Below, one piece after another: positions 1 to 8,012 of a DNA stretch of 64,000 nt. Position numbers and translations under genes: made by a program. This DNA comes from Streptomyces sp. 7-21 (GTDB lineage: Bacteria; Actinomycetota; Actinomycetes; Streptomycetales; Streptomycetaceae): NCBI RefSeq assembly GCF_016741785.1, contig NZ_JAERRL010000007.1, positions 1 through 64,000 of the forward strand, in the 5' to 3' direction. Numbering within the stretch: position 1 is the first letter of the stretch; each line of letters begins with the position of its first letter. The notes beneath the pieces are model-generated. The model ran no database searches. It saw only the letters and a program-made list of their open reading frames with translations, and was not told where the DNA came from.

Positions 1-87
1 ACCGGTAGGGCCCCGCTCCCTCCGGTCGCGGGTGTTGGGGGGTTGGGGCTTGGCCTCCGGCCTGCGCCTGGGTTCTGGCTGCTCCCG

Positions 88-897
88 TCAGGGTGTCAGT
101 GAGCGGCGGTGTACGGGGAAGTTGAAGTAGGTGTCTGGGTAGGCTTCGGGTGTGTAGGTGAAGTGCCACCATTCACGGTCGTAGTTGACGAAGCCGACGT
201 CTTCTAGTGTTTTTTTGAGCAGTTGCCGGTTGGTTCGCTGTTCTCCTTGGATGCGGGGGTCCAGGGTGTGGCTGAGGGTGTCGAAGCAGTCGAAGCCCGT
301 ACCCATGTCTATGGAGTTGTCGGGGAAGCGCTCGTCTTGTGGGGCGGCGCAGTCGGTCAGTGGTTCGCCGGGTATGTAGGGTCGTTGTTCGGCTGCGGGG
401 AGTTGTACCAGGGTGAGGTCGACGGTGCTGCCGCGGCTGTGTCCTGAGTTTTCGGCGATGTAGCCGTCTTCGAAGAGGCGTGACTTGTCGACCCGAGGAT
501 AGAATTCGTCGCGCATGCGCTGGTCGTCGAGGTCTTCGGCCCATTCAACGAATTGGTCGACGGCGCGTTGCGGGCGGTAGCAGTCGTAAACCTTGAGGGT
601 GTATCCCTGTTGCCGGAGGGTTTCTTGTGCTTCGCTCAGTGCTTGTGCGGCGTCCCTGGTGAGGATGCACAGGGGCATGTTGTAGCCGTCGATTGGTTCG
701 CCGACGAAGTTGTGGGCGGTGTGGTAGCGGATGTCGTGGAGGATGGTGGGGTCTATGTCGGCCAGGGCGACGAAGTCTTCGGGAGCTTTGGGCTCTGGGT
801 CTGCTTGTGCGGGCGTGGTGGTCGCCACGAGCAGCGCGGCAGTGATCGGGACGGCGGTGCGGAGTGCGGAGGGGAGTCGTTTCATGGCTTCATTCAT
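88..897 (-). CDS. Secreted D-alanyl-D-alanine dipeptidase (VanX-like, M15D)
   Basis: This 269-residue protein should cleave D-Ala-D-Ala or related cell-wall dipeptides outside the membrane. An N-terminal signal peptide ends near residue 33 (hydrophobic stretch, then AQA). The M15D zinc site is visible: SGHSRGSTVDL gives His153 and Asp160, and EWWHF gives Glu242 and His245. The substrate-binding Arg fits R108 in DCYRP. Length is slightly above cytoplasmic VanX because of the export signal. No vanH/vanA homologues are nearby, so a role in peptidoglycan turnover is more likely than vancomycin resistance. No strong Shine-Dalgarno sequence precedes the ATG; the in-frame ATG four codons later is an alternative start. 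Confidence 0.87.
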   Translation of the reverse strand: MNEAMKRLPSALRTAVPITAALLVATTTPAQADPEPKAPEDFVALADIDPTILHDIRYHTAHNFVGEPIDGYNMPLCILTRDAAQALSEAQETLRQQGYTLKVYDCYRPQRAVDQFVEWAEDLDDQRMRDEFYPRVDKSRLFEDGYIAENSGHSRGSTVDLTLVQLPAAEQRPYIPGEPLTDCAAPQDERFPDNSIDMGTGFDCFDTLSHTLDPRIQGEQRTNRQLLKKTLEDVGFVNYDREWWHFTYTPEAYPDTYFNFPVHRRSLTP

Positions 898-1058
898 TTA
901 CCAGGGCAGCGTGCTGGTTCGGTAGAGCCGGGTTGTGCGGAGCGCCGCCGTGGTGCGGTGGACGGGTCTCCACCACTGTCGTCACTCGTCTGGAGCTGGT
1001 GCACGGAGTGGTCCGCCGTTTGGGTGAGGTGTGGGGGCTCGGGGCTGCCTGGCGGCTG

Positions 1059-1084
1059 CTGGCCCGCATTACCGTGCGGGCCAG
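1059..1084 (-). terminator. Hairpin terminator after the biosynthetic operon
   Basis: A perfect 10-bp inverted repeat (CTGGCCCGCA / TGCGGGCCAG) with a 6-base loop lies 14 bases beyond the stop of the PLP enzyme gene. There is no T-run, as is usual in Streptomyces. It separates the seven-gene unit from the dipeptidase gene. I see nothing else in the 200-base gap 898-1097. Confidence 0.6.
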
Positions 1085-1097
1085 GGTGCGGGGTGTG

Positions 1098-2123
1098 TCA
1101 GCCGGTATGCATTGCGTGTTTTTGTTCCCCGGCGCGGTGGCGGCTGAGGGGGCGGAGGGCGTCGAGGACCGCGTCGTTCGCGGCGCGGTTGCCGACTGTC
1201 AGGCGTAGGCCTTCGCCGGGGTAGGCGCGGGTCACGATGTTCTCTTGGGCCAGTTGCTTGCCCAGCCGGTCGGCGTCCTGGGGTTCGTCGAGCCAGAGGA
1301 AGTTGGCGTGGCTGGGCAGGACGTGCCAGCCCTGGTTGCGGAGGCGGTGTGCGAGCCGGTCGCGTTCGGTGACGATGTGGCGGACTCGCTCGTGGAGTTC
1401 CGCTTCGGCGTGCAGGGATACCTCCGCTGCTGCTGCGGCGAGGGAGGTGAGGGCGAAGGGCAGCTCGTATGCCCGGATGCGTGCGGCGAGTTGGGGGTTC
1501 GCCATGCCGTAGCCGACGCGAAGGCCCGCGAGTCCGTATGCCTTGGAGAAGGTGCGCAGCACGAGGAGGTGGGGGAAGCGGCGTATCCAGTCGCGGTGGT
1601 CGGGGCGGTGGTCTGGTGCCGCGAATTCGATGTAGGCCTCGTCGAGCAGCACCACGGTGTCGCGCGGGACGGCGGTGAGGAAGCGCTCGAGGTCGTCGGG
1701 GGGGATCAGCTGGCCGGTGGGGTTGTGCGGGTTGCACACGATGACCGCGCCGGCGGAGGTGGCGGCGGCCTGTGCCATGCCGTCGAGGTTCTGGTGCCCG
1801 CCTGGGAGGAGCGGTACGGGCCTGGCGGGTGCGTTGGCCATGCGGGCCAGGAGCGGGTAGGCGTCGAAGTTGCGCCATCCGTAGACCACGCTTCGGCCGG
1901 GGCCGGTGCTGGCCTGCAGGGCGTGCAGTGCCACGGCGACGGACCCGGGGGCCACGATGAGGCTGTCTTCGGGGACTTGTTGCCAGTGGGCGATGGCTTT
2001 CCTGAGGCGGTTGGGGTAGAACTCGGGGTACCGGTTGGCTTCGCTGGCCGCTTGCCTGATCGTTTCGGCTACTGAGGGCAGGGGCGGCATCGGGTTTTCG
2101 TTCAGGGACAGCAGGTGCCTCAC
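1098..2123 (-). CDS. HisC-like PLP-dependent aminotransferase, class I/II fold
   Basis: This 341-residue fold-type I PLP enzyme most resembles histidinol-phosphate aminotransferases and the related CobD-type decarboxylases. NPHNPTG (131-137) and DEAYIEF (161-167) bind the cofactor, and Lys194 in TFSKAYGLAG is the Schiff-base lysine. It starts at GTG, 8 bases after the acyl carrier protein stop, as the last gene of the leftward unit. A his operon is absent, so the substrate is unlikely to be histidinol phosphate. In this setting it could aminate a keto product made by the KAS III and ThDP enzymes, or decarboxylate an amino acid; the sequence does not decide. Confidence 0.85.
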   Translation of the reverse strand: MRHLLSLNENPMPPLPSVAETIRQAASEANRYPEFYPNRLRKAIAHWQQVPEDSLIVAPGSVAVALHALQASTGPGRSVVYGWRNFDAYPLLARMANAPARPVPLLPGGHQNLDGMAQAAATSAGAVIVCNPHNPTGQLIPPDDLERFLTAVPRDTVVLLDEAYIEFAAPDHRPDHRDWIRRFPHLLVLRTFSKAYGLAGLRVGYGMANPQLAARIRAYELPFALTSLAAAAAEVSLHAEAELHERVRHIVTERDRLAHRLRNQGWHVLPSHANFLWLDEPQDADRLGKQLAQENIVTRAYPGEGLRLTVGNRAANDAVLDALRPLSRHRAGEQKHAMHTG

Positions 2124-2131
2124 GTGATCAC

Positions 2132-2371
2132 CTAGCCGTTGGCTGCTGCCGATTTCACCATCTCCACGGCATCGGCGAGGGTGGAGTCGCGGGTGAGTTC
2201 GTCGCCCGCCAGGGGGATGTCCAGCTCGCGCTGGAGGACGAGGAGAAACTCGACGACTTTCAGCGAGTCGAAGCCGGCTTCCTGGAAGGTGGCGCCGGCG
2301 ACGATCTTGCCGGTTTCCGCGGGATAGGTTTTCTGCAGGATGGCCACGAGCTGGTCGTGCGGTGTTGGCAC
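2132..2371 (-). CDS. Free-standing acyl carrier protein
   Basis: This is a 79-residue acyl carrier protein. Ser36 in GFDSLKVVEFL is the predicted phosphopantetheine attachment site. It starts at GTG preceded by GGAGG at good spacing. It lies between a KAS III gene and the PLP enzyme gene and is the only carrier protein of the unit, so it should hold the acyl chain on which the KAS III enzymes act. It is not the housekeeping AcpP, which would sit with fabD, fabH and fabF. Loading needs a phosphopantetheinyl transferase encoded elsewhere. Confidence 0.92.
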   Translation of the reverse strand: MPTPHDQLVAILQKTYPAETGKIVAGATFQEAGFDSLKVVEFLLVLQRELDIPLAGDELTRDSTLADAVEMVKSAAANG

Positions 2372-2392
2372 CGTTGTTTCCTCCGTGTGTGT

Positions 2393-2400
2393 GGGGGGGG
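2393..2400. repeat. Poly-G tract (8 G) directly after a KAS III stop codon
   Basis: A run of eight G on the plus strand (poly-C in the transcript) lies between the stop of the first KAS III gene and the Shine-Dalgarno sequence of the acyl carrier protein gene. A longer tract occurs at 6961-6970 in the same operon, also between genes. Confidence 0.9.
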
Positions 2401-3399
2401 TTACGTCTGCGGGCGGATGTCCGCCCAGGTGAGGGCCGCTGATCCCCAGGTGAGGCCGCCGCCGAAGCCGGTGAGGACGACGCGGTTGCCGGGTTTGAGG
2501 CTGCCGTCAGCGGCTGCGTCGGCGAGGGCGAGCGGTATGGATCCGGCGACCGTGTTGCCGCGCTGCGCGATGTTCTTGGCGATGCGGTGCTGGGGCAGGC
2601 CGAGTTCTTCCGCGCAGGCGTCGAGGATGCGCACGTTTGCCTGGTGGGGCACGATCAGGTCGATGTCGTTGGTGGTCCAGCCCACGCGTTCGGTGACCGC
2701 GGCGACCGATCCGCTCATCCGGCGTACCGCTTGGACGAAGACCCGGGGTCCGGCCATGCGGAAGTAGGGGTCGGCGTCGGCTGACTCGGAGCCGCCGCCG
2801 CGCACGGTGATGAGGTCGGCGCCGCTGCCGTCGCTGCCCAGGTCGAAGCCGTGGAGGGCGCCGGGTTCCGCCGGGTCGCCGGCGCGGAGGACGAGGGCGC
2901 CGGCGCCGTCGCCGAAGATGGCGCGGGTGGAGCGGTCGGTGGGGTCCAGGATGGTGGAAAAGGTGTCCGCTCCGATGACGAGCGCGGTGTTCGCGGTGCC
3001 GGTGCCGATCAGGCCGGTGGCGGTGGCCAGGGCGTAGACGAAGCCGCTGCAGACGGCGGCGACGTCGAAGGCCCCGATGTCGCCGAGGCCGAGGCGCGCG
3101 GCCACTGTGGGGGCGGTTGCGGGGCAGGGCCGGTCGGGGGTGCTGGTGGCGAGCACCAGGATGTCGGGGGCCGTTGTTCCGGCGGAGTCCAGGGCGCGGC
3201 GGCCCGCCTCGGCGGCGAGCAGGCTGGTGCTCATTGAGGGGTCGGCGATGTGCCGGCGGGTGATGCCGGTGCGGGTTCTGATCCACTCGTCGGAGGTGTC
3301 GAGTGCGGGGTCGGCCGCGAGGTCGTCGTTGGTGACCACGGTGGGTGGCACCCATGCGCCCAGTCCCGCGACGACGGCGGCCCGCCGCGTGTTGTCCAT
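2401..3399 (-). CDS. 3-oxoacyl-ACP synthase III family protein (KAS III, FabH-like), copy A
   Basis: This 332-residue ketosynthase III should condense an acyl-CoA starter with malonyl-ACP or transfer an acyl group. The catalytic triad is intact: Cys117 in AAVCSGF, His252 in VPHQANVRILD and Asn282 in RGNTVAG. The glycine-rich FGDGAGA loop is also present. Length and motifs fit true FabH. A good Shine-Dalgarno sequence (AAAGGAG) precedes the ATG. It sits next to the acyl carrier protein gene, while no malonyltransferase, ketoreductase or dehydratase is in the unit. Those activities would be borrowed from primary metabolism or are not needed. Confidence 0.9.
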   Translation of the reverse strand: MDNTRRAAVVAGLGAWVPPTVVTNDDLAADPALDTSDEWIRTRTGITRRHIADPSMSTSLLAAEAGRRALDSAGTTAPDILVLATSTPDRPCPATAPTVAARLGLGDIGAFDVAAVCSGFVYALATATGLIGTGTANTALVIGADTFSTILDPTDRSTRAIFGDGAGALVLRAGDPAEPGALHGFDLGSDGSGADLITVRGGGSESADADPYFRMAGPRVFVQAVRRMSGSVAAVTERVGWTTNDIDLIVPHQANVRILDACAEELGLPQHRIAKNIAQRGNTVAGSIPLALADAAADGSLKPGNRVVLTGFGGGLTWGSAALTWADIRPQT

Positions 3400-3424
3400 G
3401 GGTTTTGTGCTCCTTTGCGGCTGG

Positions 3425-4438
3425 TCAGCCGATGCCGGCGGCGTGCGGGGCGCGGACGCGGTAGCCGTCGCGTTCGGCGCGGCGGTAGATGCGCCGGGCG
3501 CGGGAGATGGCGGACAGTGTCCGGGGGACCATGACGACGGAGGAGAAGCCGAGTCCGGGGCGTCGTTTACGGAAGAAGGCGTAGTCGTTGGCGGTCAGTG
3601 CGGCGATCATGCGGTCGTGGACCTCGATGTCGAGTTCCATGAAGGGGCGTGAGGTGGGGTGCAGGGTGCCGGGCCAGGCGCGGCCTGCGTCGAGGTGGGT
3701 GCGGGCCCGGTCGATCTCGGTCTGCAGCAGTTCGCGCAGGGGTGCGGTGAGCTGTCCGGCGCTGAGCAGTTTCCTGAGTTGCGGCAGGTCGAGGCCGGCC
3801 TTGCGGAGTTGGTCGGTCGGGAGGTAGATGCGGCCGAGTTCGAGGTCTTCGTGGAGGTCCCAGAGGAAGTCGAGCAGCTGGAAGGAGGTGATGGTCTGCC
3901 GGCAGAGTTCCTCGGCCTCGTCACTGAGCGGCTCGAAGATCTGGTTGATCATGACGGCCGGGGGGAGCGTGACGTCGTCGATGAACTCGTCGATTTCGGC
4001 GCGGGTGGCGTACTCGCGGGTGTGCACGGCTTTGCGCTGGCCGTCGAAGATCCGCCACAGGGAGTCGAAGGAGAGGTCCCAGGTGCGGATGGTGTGGACG
4101 TAGGCGCGGGCGAGTGCGGCGTCGTCGCGGGCTTTACCGGTGGCGGGGGGTGGTGCGGTTTCGCCGGATTCGGCGGCGCGGAAGGCGGTTTCCAGTTCGG
4201 TGACGCGCCGTTCGCGTTCGTCGGTGCTGAGGGTGGGGTCGTCCACGAGGTCGTCGAGGTAGACGACGAAGCCTACGTGGGCGTCGAAGTAGGGGCGCTT
4301 GGCCGGCGGGAACATCAGGCGGCCGGAGAAGCGCTTCCGGGCGCGGTCGCGGAACAGGGCGGTGGTGACGGCGTATGCCTGGCGGAGGCCGGGGTCGCGG
4401 ATGCCGGCGGCGTCCAGTTCCTGGGTGGTCTTGCTCAC
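3425..4438 (-). CDS. Squalene/phytoene synthase family protein (head-to-head prenyl synthase fold)
   Basis: This 337-residue protein belongs to the trans-isoprenyl diphosphate synthase, head-to-head class. The first aspartate-rich motif is DDLVDD at 62-67. The second, DFLWDLHEDLELGRIYLP at 190-207, follows the phytoene-synthase pattern and keeps acidic residues at 194, 197 and 198. Typical family members join two prenyl diphosphates. Here no geranylgeranyl diphosphate synthase, desaturase, cyclase or hopanoid gene is nearby. The partners are KAS III enzymes, an acyl carrier protein and a ThDP enzyme, which is unusual. It may prenylate the product, or use the fold for another diphosphate-dependent condensation. 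The start is GTG. Confidence 0.8.
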   Translation of the reverse strand: MSKTTQELDAAGIRDPGLRQAYAVTTALFRDRARKRFSGRLMFPPAKRPYFDAHVGFVVYLDDLVDDPTLSTDERERRVTELETAFRAAESGETAPPPATGKARDDAALARAYVHTIRTWDLSFDSLWRIFDGQRKAVHTREYATRAEIDEFIDDVTLPPAVMINQIFEPLSDEAEELCRQTITSFQLLDFLWDLHEDLELGRIYLPTDQLRKAGLDLPQLRKLLSAGQLTAPLRELLQTEIDRARTHLDAGRAWPGTLHPTSRPFMELDIEVHDRMIAALTANDYAFFRKRRPGLGFSSVVMVPRTLSAISRARRIYRRAERDGYRVRAPHAAGIG

Positions 4439-4471
4439 GGGTGTCTCTTTTCTTGACGGGGTGGGGGCCCG

Positions 4472-6229
4472 TCAGGTGTCGCTGGGGGCGGGGATGGCGG
4501 CCGTGGGCTCTCCTGGTGGGAGGAGCGGGAGGAAGGGGGGCACTTCTTCGGCTGCCAGGCGGAGGTCGAGGACGCCGGGGAGGTGGCTGGTTTTCTGGTA
4601 GTCGTCCAGGGCTTGTGCTAGTTCGCCGGGTGTTTCGGCCCGGCCGGTCCACAGCCGGTCGGGGGCGCCGATCCCGCGGGCCACGCTGCAGGCGTCGACG
4701 GGGGTGTAGCCGACGGCGGTGATCCGGGATTCGAAGAAGGTCTGCTGCCGGGTGGCGCACATGCCGTGCATGCCGTTGTTGAAGACGACGTAGAGGATGG
4801 GCAGGCCCCATTCGACGGCGGTGTGGATTTCCAGGCCGCTCATGAGGAAGGCGCCGTCGCCGCAGAAGACCACCGAGCGGGTGCCGGCTGGTTCGCCGAG
4901 CTGTGCGCCGATGGCTGCGGCGATGCTGTAGCCCATGCCGCCTGCGCCCAGGGCGATGGTGGAGGTTGTGCCCGGGGGCACGGCCGACAGGTGCATGGCG
5001 GCGGCGGCGCAGTTGCCGGCGTCGTAGAGCAGGTGGCCGTTGGCGGGGAGGTAGCGCTCCAGGATGGCGATGGCCTCGCTCTGCCGGAGTGTTCCGCCGG
5101 TCAGGTGTGCCCGGGGGGCGGCGTCGTCGGGCAGGGGTTCGGCGAGGCGTGGCACGAAGCGGTCGAGCCGGAGGGGGCCGGCGTCGGGTGCGGTGAAGGG
5201 CTCGTCGGCCAGGTGGTCGGTCAGCTGCTCGAAGACCAGCCCGGCGTCGCCGGTGACGGTGAGGCTGGCGGTGTCCGCGCGGGTGAGGTCCTGTGGGTCG
5301 GTGTTGACGGCGATGACTTTTGCGGGGTCCCATGCGGGGAAGGCGCCGCTGGTCATTTTGGACAGGCCGGTGCCGACCGCGACGACCAGGTCGGCTTCCG
5401 TGGCCAGGTAGGCGGCGGTGGCCGGGTTTCCGCTGACGCCGGCGGTGCCGGCGTAGAGCGGGTCGTCGTGGGGGAATTCCCCGCGTGCGCCCATGGTGGT
5501 GGCGACGGGTATGCGGGCCTGCCGCGCGAACCGGGCCGGGGCGCCGGGGCGTGCGGATCTTCTGATCCCGTGTCCGAACAGCAGGACGGGGCGGCGGGCC
5601 TGCCGGAGCCTGCGGAAGAGGGTGGCGACGTCGCCGGGGTCGGGCGTGGCCGGCTGGGTGAAACCGCTGAGGTCTGCGGGCCAGTCGGCGGGCCGAGGGC
5701 CGACGTCAGCGTCGAAGGAGTCGCGGGGTACCAGCAGGACGGCCGGCCCTGGCCGACCGCTGAGGGCGGCCGTGAGGGCCTCGGTGAGCTGTTCCCAGAA
5801 GCGGCCGGGGTCGAGCAGGCGCTGGACGGTCTTGCTGACCGTGCTGAGGAGCGCGTGGGCGTCGACGGTCCGGCCGATGCCTGAGGAGTCCTGGAACGAG
5901 CCGCGCCCGTCCAGGGCGGCCGGCGGCTGGCCGACGATCGCCAGCACGGGGACGGACTCGGCGTAGGACTCCGCCAGGCCGGCGACGAGGTTCATCATGC
6001 CGCCGCCTGAGGTGGAGCAGCAGACGCCGAGCGTGCGGTGGATCCGTGCGCGGGCGTCTGCCATGAACGCGGCGCCGTCTTCCCGCTTGGTGAGGACGGC
6101 GGTGAGCCGTCCGTCGCCCAGGCGGTGGAGGGAGTCGTGCAGGTGCTCGATGTTGGCCCCGCTGACCCCGAAGACGTACCGGACGCCGAGGTCACGCAGG
6201 ACCGTGGCGAGCGCGTCGTTGAGCCGCAT
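4472..6229 (-). CDS. Thiamine-diphosphate-dependent enzyme, acetolactate synthase-like
   Basis: This 585-residue protein has the three-domain ThDP architecture: PYR domain, central domain, PP domain. The activating glutamate is Glu50 in KREDGAAF. The cofactor motif begins GDGAFLMSGLEI at 457 and ends in NN at 484-485. Such enzymes decarboxylate a 2-oxo acid, commonly pyruvate, and transfer the bound aldehyde to an acceptor. No small regulatory subunit (ilvN) or ilvC is adjacent, so this is not the housekeeping acetolactate synthase. In an operon with KAS III and a PLP enzyme it may add a two-carbon unit to a carrier-bound acyl group, as PigD-type enzymes do before an aminotransferase step. 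That analogy is inference. Confidence 0.85.
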   Translation of the reverse strand: MRLNDALATVLRDLGVRYVFGVSGANIEHLHDSLHRLGDGRLTAVLTKREDGAAFMADARARIHRTLGVCCSTSGGGMMNLVAGLAESYAESVPVLAIVGQPPAALDGRGSFQDSSGIGRTVDAHALLSTVSKTVQRLLDPGRFWEQLTEALTAALSGRPGPAVLLVPRDSFDADVGPRPADWPADLSGFTQPATPDPGDVATLFRRLRQARRPVLLFGHGIRRSARPGAPARFARQARIPVATTMGARGEFPHDDPLYAGTAGVSGNPATAAYLATEADLVVAVGTGLSKMTSGAFPAWDPAKVIAVNTDPQDLTRADTASLTVTGDAGLVFEQLTDHLADEPFTAPDAGPLRLDRFVPRLAEPLPDDAAPRAHLTGGTLRQSEAIAILERYLPANGHLLYDAGNCAAAAMHLSAVPPGTTSTIALGAGGMGYSIAAAIGAQLGEPAGTRSVVFCGDGAFLMSGLEIHTAVEWGLPILYVVFNNGMHGMCATRQQTFFESRITAVGYTPVDACSVARGIGAPDRLWTGRAETPGELAQALDDYQKTSHLPGVLDLRLAAEEVPPFLPLLPPGEPTAAIPAPSDT

Positions 6230-6251
6230 GTCGCTGGTACCCCGCTGTCTG

Positions 6252-6929
6252 TCAGGCCGTTGCGAAGCGGTGTTCGAGGATCTTCTTGAGGTTGCTCATC
6301 TCGATGGAGTGGCCGGCGTGGAACATGGGCCAGATGTCACCGACCCACATGCGGTCGGTGCGGGCCCGGCCTTCGGCGATGTAGTCGGGGACGTTGGGGG
6401 TGGTCTTGTCGTAGTAGGGGTGCTTGCAGTTGGTCCACAGCACGATGGTGCCGGGCTTGTTGAGGGTCTTCGCCGAGTCGATGATGGTGAGGTAGTAGCG
6501 CATCCACAGCTCGTGGCCCTGGTCCCAGGCGCAGGGGTATATGACCAGGCCGTGCTCGGGGCCCTTCTGGGAGTCGGCGCGGATGTAGATCTCCGTGTCG
6601 GGCTGGATCATCTCCTTTGCCCGGTACAGGCCGCCGCCGACGTGCTTCATGTCGCGGATGCTGTAGGTCCACTCTTCCAGCGACCTGGCGTTGGCGCAGT
6701 ACTCGAAGACGATGTCGTACGGCACGTTGATGTGCTCGGCCAGGGAGCAGAACTGTCCGTAAACCTCGTCGTGGGTGTATGTCTCCTTGGTCTTGCTCTG
6801 CATGAGCTTGACCATGTCTTCCTGGCTGGTGTTCTCGTTCCATACCAGGTCGAGTGAGGTGAGGTCGGAGCGGTCGAGCTGGTAGTTCTGGGGAAGGCCG
6901 GACTCGTCGGGCACGCGTGCGGACACCAT
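6252..6929 (-). CDS. SRPBCC (START-like) family protein
   Basis: This 225-residue protein carries the helix-grip pattern of SRPBCC proteins: VPYDIVFEYCANARSLEEW, a central strand region and a long C-terminal helix. Members include polyketide aromatase/cyclases and lipid-binding proteins with a hydrophobic pocket. No catalytic residue can be assigned safely. It is unusually rich in aromatic residues, and its GC content looks lower than that of its neighbours, which hints at a separate origin. AAAGGA precedes the ATG. It lies between KAS III copy B and the ThDP enzyme, so it may bind or cyclise a reactive intermediate. The family call is moderately sure; the function is unknown. Confidence 0.68.
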   Translation of the reverse strand: MVSARVPDESGLPQNYQLDRSDLTSLDLVWNENTSQEDMVKLMQSKTKETYTHDEVYGQFCSLAEHINVPYDIVFEYCANARSLEEWTYSIRDMKHVGGGLYRAKEMIQPDTEIYIRADSQKGPEHGLVIYPCAWDQGHELWMRYYLTIIDSAKTLNKPGTIVLWTNCKHPYYDKTTPNVPDYIAEGRARTDRMWVGDIWPMFHAGHSIEMSNLKKILEHRFATA

Positions 6930-6960
6930 GGTGTTTCCTTTGTTGCTTGGGGTTTGCGGT

Positions 6961-6970
6961 GGGGGGGGGG
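6961..6970. repeat. Poly-G tract (10 G) between operon genes
   Basis: Ten consecutive G on the plus strand lie between the stop of KAS III copy B and the start of the SRPBCC gene. Together with the 8-G tract at 2393-2400 this marks both KAS III 3' ends. Tracts of this length are prone to slippage but cannot change a reading frame here because they are intergenic. Confidence 0.9.
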
Positions 6971-7001
6971 TTGACGGCGGGGAGCGCCGTGCGGTGAGGG
7001 G

Positions 7002-8012
7002 TCAGCCGTTCCAGTGCCAGACCATGGCGGAGGCCAGTTCCCCGCCGTGGCTGAAGGTGGCGAACGTGACGATGTCTCCTGTCGAGATCACGCCCTTGTC
7101 GCGGGCTTCCGCGAACGTGACGGGCAGGTTGCTCTGGAACATGTTCCCGTAGTGGCGCAGTGTGTCGTAGGAGCGTGCTGGCTCGATGCCGCACCGCTTG
7201 CGCCACTCGTCGATGTAGCGGGTGTTGGGCTGGTGGGTGAGGAGGCAGGAGACGTCGCCGGGGCCGAGCCCGGCTTCCTTCAGTGCCAGGTCGACCGCTT
7301 CGGGAAGGCGTTCCATCGCTACTTCCCACAGCCGGAGCAGCATCTTCTTGTTGAACCTGACGGTGAGCGGGCCGGCGCCCCGCTCCCAGTAGGGGAGGTC
7401 CACTCCGTTCACCGCGTCGGGTTCGATGCGCAGGGCTCCCCAGTTCTCACCGAAGGCCCGTTCGTGGACGGAGAGGACGGTCGGTTCGCCGGAGGAGGCC
7501 ACGAGCAGGGTGGCCGAGGCGCCGTCGCCGAGGACCAGCGATTCGGATGAGCGCTGGAACTCCGGCAGCCGTGAGACGAAATTGGTGGCGGTGACGACGG
7601 CGACCCGCCGGTAGCGGCCCGAGTCGATGTAGGCACGGGCCATGTCGATCGAGGACACCCAGGAGCAGCAGCCGTTGTCCACCTGCACGACGGCTGCGGA
7701 GGTGGCGCCGACGGCGTGCTGGATGGCGGTTCCGACGCCGGGTGAGAAGACGTCGTTAAGCTGTGCGGAACAGATGATGAGGTCGAGTTCCGTGGCGCGT
7801 ATACCGTTGCGCTCCAGGAGCTTTTTCAGCGCCTGGGTGCCCAGCTCGGCGGAGGTGTAGTCGGGCGAGGCGAAGCGGCGTTCATCGACGCCGGCAAAGA
7901 ACGCGTCGTCACTCAGCTCGCTCGCGCTGACCTGGAATTCGTCGTTCCGCACCACGCGCTCAGGCATGAATTGGACGACGTCGACAACTCGCGTAGAAGC
8001 GGCTGAAGTCAC
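7002..8012 (-). CDS. 3-oxoacyl-ACP synthase III family protein (KAS III-like), copy B
   Basis: This 336-residue ketosynthase III is clearly different from copy A. Its triad is Cys116 in DNGCCSWV, His260 in LTHQPNTRYIDEW and Asn290 in HYGNMFQSNLP. The two adjacent cysteines at 115-116 and the Gly-Asn-Met context of the asparagine are unlike standard FabH. Divergent KAS III proteins in clusters often act as acyltransferases or use unusual starters. It is the first gene of the leftward unit, starting at GTG with a weak GGGGG upstream. A long AT-richer control region precedes it. Confidence 0.86.
   Translation of the reverse strand: MTSAASTRVVDVVQFMPERVVRNDEFQVSASELSDDAFFAGVDERRFASPDYTSAELGTQALKKLLERNGIRATELDLIICSAQLNDVFSPGVGTAIQHAVGATSAAVVQVDNGCCSWVSSIDMARAYIDSGRYRRVAVVTATNFVSRLPEFQRSSESLVLGDGASATLLVASSGEPTVLSVHERAFGENWGALRIEPDAVNGVDLPYWERGAGPLTVRFNKKMLLRLWEVAMERLPEAVDLALKEAGLGPGDVSCLLTHQPNTRYIDEWRKRCGIEPARSYDTLRHYGNMFQSNLPVTFAEARDKGVISTGDIVTFATFSHGGELASAMVWHWNG

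Noticed and set aside
88..897. Vancomycin-resistance gene cluster
   Set aside because: Only the VanX-like dipeptidase is present; it is secreted and no vanH, vanA or vanRS homologue is near.
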